Assembly (NCBI GenBank): GCA_002391075.1
Contig: DGRN01000013.1
Coordinates: forward strand, 1 to 19,946
From: Candidatus Saccharibacteria bacterium UBA4387
GTDB taxonomy: Bacteria > Patescibacteriota > Saccharimonadia > Saccharimonadales > Saccharimonadaceae
Length of the DNA: 19,946 nt
Reading direction: 5' to 3'
Part shown: piece by piece, positions 13,223 through 18,810 of the stretch
Layout of the letters: the number at the start of each line of letters is the position of its first letter
Numbering within the stretch: position 1 is the stretch's first letter
The notes under the pieces: generated by a model
Databases searched by the model: none
Told to the model about the DNA's origin: nothing
Seen by the model: the letters and a program-made list of their open reading frames with translations, nothing else
Made by a program: the position numbers and the translations under genes

Positions 13223-14476
13223 ATGAAAATCACAATTCCGCCAGAAGAAATCACCGCTTGGCTCAAGCGACTCAAGCTCAACCGACTCAACATCGTCGAA
13301 GCCATCACTCCTACTAACATTTTTGGCGCAAAAGAATACTTCATCGAACAAGCCCTTCAGTCCAAATTCCCAAACATCCAACTTCAATACGACCGCCGCA
13401 AACTCAGCAAATGCTGCGTCGAAGACTCGACCATCTCTATCGCCAAACAACACATTCTGGACAATATCATTCCCGAAAGTCCCGCCGATAATACCGTCTA
13501 CGAAATCCTGCACAACAGGCTCAATCAGCTGCATTTCGCAAACAACCTTGTTCATAGCGTCCTAAGCAAATCCACTCAATCAACCAAAGACGCCGTCCAT
13601 GCCCTCTACGGCATCGTCGAGCAAAACGAATTTACCGAGGCAGCCCGCGCGCCGCGCACTCACGACCATTCGCAGTTAACCGACGAAGATCTCATCAAAA
13701 AGCTAAAAAACCAAAAATTCAACGCCTTAGACATCGCTTTCTTTTTCCAGCAGGCCCTAAATTATTGCGGCATCAAAAACTGGCGCGTCGACATCGGCCC
13801 GCAATACAGCTCCATCGACGCACGCGACCTTAACTTTGACGGCGAACCAACTCTCGGCATCCCACAAGATCGCGTCGTTGACGGCCTCAAACTCGCCTCG
13901 CTCGTTGGACACGAAATCAACTGTCACATCCGCAACGTCGAAAACTCACGCGCCTGGTTCGACGACAACCTTGACGCCGACAATCCACTCCGCCCACTCA
14001 TTCCATTCCTTAGTAAAAGTTTCAGCGAAAAAGAATACGAAGGCGTCGCAAAAATCGCCGACCATTACACTACCGGCAAAAGCCCTACCCCAGATTACAT
14101 CGTGACCATCTCCTTCGCACAAAACGTCAACTCTTGGTCGCAAGTCGCCAAACATTGTTACTACAACGCCCTCGCAAAAGGCAAAACGCCAGAACAAGCC
14201 GCCCAGCGCGCCTGGATTTTCACCTATCGTACCCTCCGCGGCGTCAGCGACACCGCAAACACCGAAGGCTACGCTTTCACGAAGGATGCCGGCTATCTCC
14301 TCGGCTATAAACGCATGCAAAAACTAGCAGAACTTAACCCGCTCTACCTAGATTTCGCCTCAGTTACCGAATCAGATGCGCGCGCCTTCATCGGCGCATC
14401 ATCCGAACTCGCGCCGCGCTACCCAGACCGCAAAGCCGCAACCTGGATTGCCGAAAACCTGCTTTCAAGATTTTGA
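13223..14476 (+). CDS. DUF1704-family putative zinc metallopeptidase
   Basis: A 417-residue soluble protein. GHEINCH at 229-235 gives a HExxxH zinc motif, and YEGVA at 272-276 matches the QEGLA signature that names the DUF1704/TIGR02421 family, with E273 as the likely third ligand. A further conserved-looking block NTEGYAFTKDAGYLLGYK follows at about 346-363. The eukaryotic members of this superfamily (MATCAP) are tyrosine carboxypeptidases acting on tubulin. The bacterial substrate is unknown. No signal peptide or membrane helix is seen. It is transcribed divergently from thrS, and its last 12 bases overlap the end of the convergent PAP2 gene. The family call is firm by motif, while peptidase activity is inferred. 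Confidence 0.85.
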   Translation: MKITIPPEEITAWLKRLKLNRLNIVEAITPTNIFGAKEYFIEQALQSKFPNIQLQYDRRKLSKCCVEDSTISIAKQHILDNIIPESPADNTVYEILHNRLNQLHFANNLVHSVLSKSTQSTKDAVHALYGIVEQNEFTEAARAPRTHDHSQLTDEDLIKKLKNQKFNALDIAFFFQQALNYCGIKNWRVDIGPQYSSIDARDLNFDGEPTLGIPQDRVVDGLKLASLVGHEINCHIRNVENSRAWFDDNLDADNPLRPLIPFLSKSFSEKEYEGVAKIADHYTTGKSPTPDYIVTISFAQNVNSWSQVAKHCYYNALAKGKTPEQAAQRAWIFTYRTLRGVSDTANTEGYAFTKDAGYLLGYKRMQKLAELNPLYLDFASVTESDARAFIGASSELAPRYPDRKAATWIAENLLSRF

Positions 14477-15127
14477 TTTCTTTTTCGCGCCCAGCGCCTC
14501 GACAGCGCCAGCAAACAGCGCCAGCAACGCGCCGCTCAGCAAATAGCCGCCCAAAACATCCGTAAACCAATGCACTCCCGCAAAAATCCTACCGCACGGC
14601 ACCAGAATTGCCAATAAGACACACGCCACCTGCACAGCTACGCATGCTTTTCGATTCTTAATATATTTTTTCGCCAAAATCAGCATCGCGCCGGTTGTCA
14701 CGCAACTTACCAGCGTATGCGTTGACGGAAATGACGCCTCCAAAGCACCGTCAGCCTCCAAAACCGGCCTAAAATTAATCCGCACTTTCTCAAACAACAC
14801 ATACAGAACCGCCATCGCCGCATACAAACCAAGCAAAGCAAACAGCTCTTTATCGATTTTCGCAAGCTTTTTTCGTTGCACCAACTGTATCACGCCAATC
14901 ACAGCAAAAATCACCACAGTCGCCAAAGCCAACACAATCGCCACGTCGGTAATCTTATCCCAAATCTCATGCGTCCCAAAAAAGCCGAATACAGCACCAT
15001 TCAGACCAGCCAAACCAATCGAACTTTCGTTCGGCCCAATCGCACGCACATCAACAAGTTTCAGCGCCACCGCCAACCAAATAAACAACACTGCGAAAAC
15101 GCCACTAATTATAAATTTTTTCTTCAT
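14465..15127 (-). CDS. PAP2-family membrane phosphatase
   Basis: A 220-residue membrane protein with about six helices and the three-part PAP2 signature: K114VRINFRP121, S132FPSTH137 and G179R-IFAGVHWFTD190. R180, H186 and D190 form the catalytic histidine site together with H137. It should remove phosphate from a lipid phosphate or pyrophosphate (phosphatidate or undecaprenyl pyrophosphate type) at the outer membrane face. Which substrate is unknown. The start overlaps the stop of the reductase gene as ATGA, so the two are translationally coupled. The 3' end overlaps the convergent DUF1704 gene by 12 bases with no terminator between them. Confidence 0.93.
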   Translation of the reverse strand: MKKKFIISGVFAVLFIWLAVALKLVDVRAIGPNESSIGLAGLNGAVFGFFGTHEIWDKITDVAIVLALATVVIFAVIGVIQLVQRKKLAKIDKELFALLGLYAAMAVLYVLFEKVRINFRPVLEADGALEASFPSTHTLVSCVTTGAMLILAKKYIKNRKACVAVQVACVLLAILVPCGRIFAGVHWFTDVLGGYLLSGALLALFAGAVEALGAKKKSKS

Positions 15128-15834
15128 CCTTCTATTTTCCTATGAATCACCTCGTAGCGCAACTGCACATACGAATCGTTCAACGCACGGCATTCCAACA
15201 ATTTCATCGGCCGAATCAAGTCCAATTCGGCCGGCGAAGAAATCGCATCGCCGTCTATCAAAGTTGCCGTATCGCGCCCGCCCACCAATACTGGCGCCAC
15301 AACAATGTTTACGAAATCGATCAAGTCCGCCCGCAAAAATGCGCCATTCAGACTACCGCCAGACTGAATCGTCAGACGCTCAGCGCCAAACTTTTCGCCA
15401 ACATCAGCCAAAACCCGGCCCAAATCCAGCTCCTCATACTGCAAAATTTCCAGATTTTCATGCTTAGCACGCATAGCAAAGGCCGGATGTTCCGGATTCG
15501 TCGTCACCAAAATCAGCCGCCCAACCCAATGCAGCAAATAGTTAATCCCCCGCTCCGTCAAATGCGGCGCATTATCAATAATCACAAAAGTTACCACGTC
15601 TATTTTCTCTGGCAACTCCACGCGCTCATTCACGCCAATTTTGGCCATCACGCGCCCAGTGTTCAAAGAAAACGTATCAGTTTCCGACTCAATATCGTAA
15701 TACTGCTGCAATCCCTCGCGCAGCCCCGGAATCATCTTCCAGTCGCGATCTACGTCCAGCGCGTCACTATTCCCGCTATTGATTTTCCCATCCAGCGATT
15801 CAAGCATGAACAAGGTTGTAATTGGCCTACTCAT
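15124..15834 (-). CDS. RibD C-terminal / dihydrofolate reductase-like protein
   Basis: A 236-residue protein of the RibD-C (PF01872-type) fold. The opening PITTLFMLESLDGKINSG is the family's first strand and substrate loop. GAERLTIQSGGSLNGAFLRADLIDFVNIVVAPVLVGG is the NADPH-binding glycine region and the following helix. Members reduce pyrimidine intermediates in riboflavin synthesis or act as DHFR-like reductases. No deaminase half or other riboflavin genes are near, so the substrate is open. An extended -10 (TGG TAAAAT, 15853-15861) and an AGGAG ribosome site precede the ATG. The stop overlaps the PAP2 start. The functional link between the two is not obvious. Confidence 0.88.
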   Translation of the reverse strand: MSRPITTLFMLESLDGKINSGNSDALDVDRDWKMIPGLREGLQQYYDIESETDTFSLNTGRVMAKIGVNERVELPEKIDVVTFVIIDNAPHLTERGINYLLHWVGRLILVTTNPEHPAFAMRAKHENLEILQYEELDLGRVLADVGEKFGAERLTIQSGGSLNGAFLRADLIDFVNIVVAPVLVGGRDTATLIDGDAISSPAELDLIRPMKLLECRALNDSYVQLRYEVIHRKIEG

Positions 15835-15904
15835 CTTTTCTCCTTCTTTTTTATTTTACCAAAAAGCCTGATTCGCTGACACCATTCAAATCTTGCCCCA
15901 GCCT

Positions 15905-15933
15905 TTGCGCCGGAGCGATTTTTGTGTTACAAT
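15905..15933 (+). promoter_or_regulatory. Promoter of the tRNA-Val locus
   Basis: TTGCGC at 15905-15910, a 17-base spacer and TACAAT at 15928-15933, preceded by TGT (extended -10). The predicted start is near 15940, just before the extra 5' tRNA fragment, about 110 bases upstream of the mature tRNA. A second TACAAT at 16041-16046 lies five bases before the tRNA but has no -35 box. Confidence 0.65.
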
Positions 15934-15940
15934 GTGCACA

Positions 15941-16049
15941 TTGGGTCGCTAGCTCAGTTGCCCTGTCCGAGACGCGAATGCGTCGAGACAGTCAAAAACA
16001 AGCGCCTTGGCGCTCTAGCCAACTGAGATACCACTCATTTTACAATTCG
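15941..16049 (+). other. tRNA-derived leader: duplicated tRNA-Val 5' end and inverted D-arm copy
   Basis: The first 20 bases here (15941-15960) repeat exactly at 16050-16069, the 5' end of the tRNA-Val gene. At 16009-16027 lies an exact 19-base inverted copy of tRNA positions 16062-16080 (D-arm to anticodon stem), which could pair with the tRNA across a 34-base loop. Between them are two further hairpins: CTGTC/GACAG around GACGC-GAAT-GCGTC at about 15963-15991, and AGCGCC-TT-GGCGCT at 16001-16014. It is not a complete second tRNA. It could be the scar of a rearrangement, a regulatory leader, or an assembly artefact. Confidence 0.65.
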
Positions 16050-16051
16050 TT

Positions 16052-16128
16052 GGGTCGCTAGCTCAGTTGGCTAGAGCGCCTCGTTTACACCGAGGAGGTC
16101 GGGGGTTCGAGCCCCTCGCGACCCACCA
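16052..16128 (+). tRNA. tRNA-Val (anticodon UAC), CCA encoded
   Basis: A complete cloverleaf: acceptor GGGTCGC/GCGACCC, D-arm GCTC-AGTTGGCTA-GAGC, anticodon arm CCTCG-TTTACAC-CGAGG with anticodon TAC, variable loop AGGTC, T-arm GGGGG-TTCGAGC-CCCTC, discriminator A and encoded CCA. It reads GUA and, by wobble, other valine codons. Parts of the gene are repeated on both sides (5' end upstream, 3' end downstream), and a terminator begins at its CCA end. Confidence 0.97.
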
Positions 16129-16170
16129 AGCAATGAAAACTATCCCGCAGGGATATTTTTTATTGCTTGG
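16126..16170 (+). terminator. Terminator after tRNA-Val, including its CCA end
   Basis: The inner hairpin TATCCC-GCA-GGGATA (16141-16155) is followed by six Ts. An outer 9-bp stem pairs CCAAGCAAT (16126-16134) with ATTGCTTGG (16162-16170), so the encoded CCA would be part of the hairpin in the precursor. Confidence 0.7.
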
Positions 16171-16295
16171 CAAGATTGGCGCAAGGGGTGAGAACCCGTG
16201 GTTCGCGCGAGCAAGCTTCCGAGTGAAGCAAAAATATTTATATTTTTATTTCCGAGGAAGCGCAGTGAAGCAAGGCTTTTCAGAGAAAAGCCGCC
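16171..16295. other. Spacer between tRNA-Val and its duplicated 3' end
   Basis: No gene is recognised. It is rich in small repeats and hairpins: GAACC-CGT-GGTTC near 16192, GCTTC-CGAGT-GAAGC near 16215, the 10-base direct repeat AGTGAAGCAA at 16222-16231 and 16264-16273, an AT-rich near-palindrome at 16229-16250, and a perfect 8-bp hairpin GGCTTTTC-AGA-GAAAAGCC at 16274-16292. It may be a non-coding mobile remnant. Confidence 0.5.
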
Positions 16296-16313
16296 GCCCC
16301 TCGCGACCCACCA
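16296..16313 (+). repeat. Direct repeat of the tRNA-Val 3' end (att-like)
   Basis: 18 bases, GCCCCTCGCGACCCACCA, identical to the last 18 bases of the tRNA (16111-16128), 185 bases further on. The tRNA 3' end is the usual target of integrases, and such duplications mark attL/attR. No integrase gene is in the window. Confidence 0.8.
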
Positions 16314-16326
16314 GATTTTATACAAC

Positions 16327-16349
16327 TCGGCATTTTGGCCGATTTTTTC
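16327..16349 (+). terminator. Terminator after the duplicated tRNA 3' end
   Basis: TCGGC-ATTTTG-GCCGA (16327-16342) followed by six Ts. It lies 13 bases after the repeated CCA end, the position expected for the original tRNA terminator before the intervening 185 bases were inserted. Confidence 0.65.
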
Positions 16350-16364
16350 TTAGAATTATATAAT
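16335..16364 (+). promoter_or_regulatory. Possible promoter of the papain-fold gene
   Basis: TTGGCC (16335-16340), an 18-base spacer and TATAAT (16359-16364), overlapping the terminator. A purine-rich GGAAGGG lies about nine bases before the ATG at 16422. Confidence 0.45.
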
Positions 16365-16421
16365 TAACAAAAGAGATATTAAAAAGTTAAGCATTCGGCG
16401 TTTTTCGGAAGGGTCGATTCG

Positions 16422-16979
16422 ATGAGAGAAGCCACAAATACTAAACGATTTGCGCAAAAGATCGTAAAAAGAATTAGCAACAAAGTCAAAAAAGATAAGA
16501 AAAAACCAGTCGGAAATCAAAACTGCCTGCTATGCACATGGTGCGCCGAAGCTCAATTTAGAGGCATCGATGTTCTACCTAGACCCGTATACTCCCCTAG
16601 AGATGTCGTTTTTAGATTCACGAATGCGAACATAGTTAAATATGCTAGAAAAATACATTTTCGCAATAAAAATGAATTGACCCAGAAGGTTTCGGGCGGA
16701 AAAAGGTTTTACTGCCATGTAAACTGGAAGGATTCTTCTGGTGGGCATGAATTTATGCTGCTAAACATCAATGGCGAGATATACGTCATGGATTCGCAAG
16801 CGGGCTTACTGGCAAACATCGACAGTAACGACGGTGATTATTATTTTAGGGATATAAATTATAAGAACTCCTTCATAGTGAGGTTGGACAATAAAGAGTT
16901 AAACGAAAGCATACTAAAATATAACAGCGCCAATTTTACTATAGATTTCGATGAGACTGAAGATTTGAAGTATCTGTAA
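16422..16979 (+). CDS. Papain-fold (Tox-PL / glutamine deamidase-type) putative effector
   Basis: A 185-residue protein. After a very basic N-terminal stretch (1-30) comes NC35LLCTWCAEAQFRGIDV, then GGH109EFMLLNINGEIYVMD124SQAG. This Cys-His-Asp order and the phrase spacing match the papain-fold toxin domain (PF15644-type, glutamine deamidase), whose members usually form the C-terminal warhead of polymorphic or secreted toxins. Here it stands alone, with no signal peptide and no recognisable immunity partner beside it. The gene is markedly AT-rich and uses AGA, AGG and ATA codons that neighbouring genes avoid. It lies directly behind a tRNA with a duplicated 3' end, which suggests horizontal gain. 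Toxin activity is inferred. A housekeeping protease or deamidase is possible but less likely. Confidence 0.7.
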   Translation: MREATNTKRFAQKIVKRISNKVKKDKKKPVGNQNCLLCTWCAEAQFRGIDVLPRPVYSPRDVVFRFTNANIVKYARKIHFRNKNELTQKVSGGKRFYCHVNWKDSSGGHEFMLLNINGEIYVMDSQAGLLANIDSNDGDYYFRDINYKNSFIVRLDNKELNESILKYNSANFTIDFDETEDLKYL

Positions 16980-17082
16980 AAAATGTCTTTTAAATCCCTT
17001 ATCTAATTACAAATCAATTTTTTGCAGGATCCATATAATGATTATACTATAAGGACTAATTGGATTTTTTAAACCACCTCAT

Positions 17083-17102
17083 AAAAATAGAGAGCTATTT
17101 TT
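17083..17102. terminator. Possible weak bidirectional terminator
   Basis: AAAAATAG-AGAG-CTATTTTT, an 8-bp perfect AU stem between the convergent papain-fold and Nudix genes, overlapping the Nudix stop codon. The T-run is part of the stem, so termination would be weak. Confidence 0.4.
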
Positions 17103-17676
17103 ATGCCATGAACTTCGCAATTTCCAAATCGCGTTTATCTGAAAAATAGCCACTATAGCTATTAGCTTTGTTTTTCAATTCCTCTTTTTCGGCAATAAAC
17201 TGGTCTAGCGTCATCCAAATTGGCCTAAAATCATCCGCGTTTTCGTCTTCCGTATAATTTGTCCCAACTTCTTTCCCTAAGGAAGCGCTAAACACATAAG
17301 AAACGGCTTTATTCCAATCGTGGTGATTTTGAGCATCTTCACGTTTTTCCAAGACATAACCAATCGGCTCTATATCCGTTATTAAGAAACCCGCCTCTTC
17401 TTGAATTTCTCTACGCAATGCATCTGTTATTGTTTCCTCATCATTTATGCCACCACCCGGAATCTGTACGTAGCCATACTTTTCAGATTTAATAACACAT
17501 ATTTCGCCCTTATCATTTTTCAATACACAACGCACATTAAATCTGATCTTATCGCCTTTTACAGGTTTCGGGTTGTCAAAACCAAAATCACCGTCCGATA
17601 TTTCGGCTATTAACCGCCAATCTATTTGGCGCTCTTCTTTAGTTGCATTATTAGGAAATAATAGTCCAGTAGTCAC
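17101..17676 (-). CDS. Nudix hydrolase
   Basis: A complete Nudix box: G-GINDE-E-TITDALR-REIQEEAGF, with every metal-binding glutamate present, preceded by GYVQIPGG. The enzyme should hydrolyse a nucleoside diphosphate linked to another group. The specificity cannot be read from sequence. The N-terminal about 45 residues are not part of the fold. An ATG exists at 17682, but TATAAT (17683-17688) abuts it directly. Transcription would start inside or after that ATG, so the GTG at 17676, six bases past the -10 box, is preferred (191 residues, leaderless). Like the convergent papain-fold gene it is AT-rich and probably part of an acquired islet. Confidence 0.88.
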   Translation of the reverse strand: MTTGLLFPNNATKEERQIDWRLIAEISDGDFGFDNPKPVKGDKIRFNVRCVLKNDKGEICVIKSEKYGYVQIPGGGINDEETITDALRREIQEEAGFLITDIEPIGYVLEKREDAQNHHDWNKAVSYVFSASLGKEVGTNYTEDENADDFRPIWMTLDQFIAEKEELKNKANSYSGYFSDKRDLEIAKFMA

Positions 17677-17706
17677 ATTCATATTATAGCGTTTTGTATC
17701 GATTCC

Positions 17707-18810
17707 CTATTCTCGCCCGTTCACGTCAAAATATTCCAACAACAACCTCGCCGCACGGCTATAGTAATATTCACCATCAAAATGTGCACGATTTGCCATC
17801 ATCTCACTCAAATCACTACCACTAGGAAACGGCGCCAGCTGATCCACATATCCGCCCCACTCTTCCCAATCGTTCACCACGTACTCGTCCAAATCATCAA
17901 CATTCAGATAAATATTTGCGCAATTTGCCGAATTCGCCCTGCACTCTCCCTGAAACGGCCCAAACAAATCATCAATCTTTCGCGCATCATAATCCATCAT
18001 TGTTAGCGCAATCGCCGACATCCGCAAAGCCTCCGCATAACCCACATATTGCGCCAAGCTGTCACCACTCCAAATTCCCGCCATAATCGCGCAAAAAGTC
18101 GCTTCATCTTCCCTCAACAGCCCCTTCATATGACAAAGCTCATGCGTCACCGTATTCAACAGCTCCCCATTACTATACCCCTCACTCGCCGTCACCCTAT
18201 ACGGAAAAGTCATACCCGTATAGTCGAACTCGCCAATTTCCAACTTCCGCACAATTCCACCCTGCAAAAAATCAAATTTATCTGCCGCATTTCGCAAATT
18301 CGCCACCGCTACATTAATCACGTCATCCTTATCATCGCCAAGCTCCGCCAAAAGCGCCCCTTTGGATAACTTTTTTGTCCGATTTCGAAAATATAAAGCC
18401 AAATCATACAAATCATCCGCCGAATAACTCGCCTCTTCTCGCCCCGAAAAATACAACGAATTTAGTTTACTCGTAGTCGACTCCTGGTAGTAGTTAATCA
18501 ACGGAACAAAAGCCGCCACTGCCACAACCCCCACCGTCGCCACTGCAAAACTTCTCCCAATTTTCGGAATAAAAACCGTCAGCAGCCCAAGCACCGCCAA
18601 AATCGTCATCAGTACAAAATAATTAATCGAAATATACTGAAACGCAAGATACATCGCGCCATCCACTACGCGCACAACATGCAACCACCACCAGTTCGCA
18701 AAATCCGGCGAAAAATTACTCACAATCAACGCAATTATCGCTCCGAGTAAAATACCAACACTCAAGCCAAAAAATATCTTAGCCGCCAAATTTACCTTAG
18801 ATTTCTGCAT
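17707..18810 (-). CDS. DUF3810-type membrane zinc metallopeptidase
   Basis: A 367-residue protein with membrane helices at about 8-31, 48-82 and 86-104 and a large extracellular domain. HELCH at 223-227 is the HExxH zinc site, and E234 or E236 in LLREDEATF is the probable third ligand, the same layout as DUF3810 family proteins. The substrate is unknown. The start is placed at the ATG at 18810, where the hydrophobic region begins. The open frame continues upstream into the neighbour's last codons. It overlaps the end of the HAD-kinase gene by 14 bases, so it is co-transcribed and coupled. No separate promoter is seen. Confidence 0.85.
   Translation of the reverse strand: MQKSKVNLAAKIFFGLSVGILLGAIIALIVSNFSPDFANWWWLHVVRVVDGAMYLAFQYISINYFVLMTILAVLGLLTVFIPKIGRSFAVATVGVVAVAAFVPLINYYQESTTSKLNSLYFSGREEASYSADDLYDLALYFRNRTKKLSKGALLAELGDDKDDVINVAVANLRNAADKFDFLQGGIVRKLEIGEFDYTGMTFPYRVTASEGYSNGELLNTVTHELCHMKGLLREDEATFCAIMAGIWSGDSLAQYVGYAEALRMSAIALTMMDYDARKIDDLFGPFQGECRANSANCANIYLNVDDLDEYVVNDWEEWGGYVDQLAPFPSGSDLSEMMANRAHFDGEYYYSRAARLLLEYFDVNGRE

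Noticed and set aside
13111..13344. In-frame N-terminal extension of thrS (78 residues)
   Set aside because: It overlaps the thrS promoter and the start of the divergent DUF1704 gene, shows no TGS likeness, and the ATG at 13110 has its own ribosome site and starts at the conserved editing domain.
15943..16040. A second, complete tRNA upstream of tRNA-Val, on either strand
   Set aside because: Only the 5' end on the plus strand and a D-arm piece on the minus strand are present. No acceptor 3' strand, T-arm or sensible anticodon arm can be assembled.
16067..16363. Plus-strand open frame of 98 codons over the tRNA
   Set aside because: It starts inside the tRNA gene and runs through repeats and terminators with no ribosome site.
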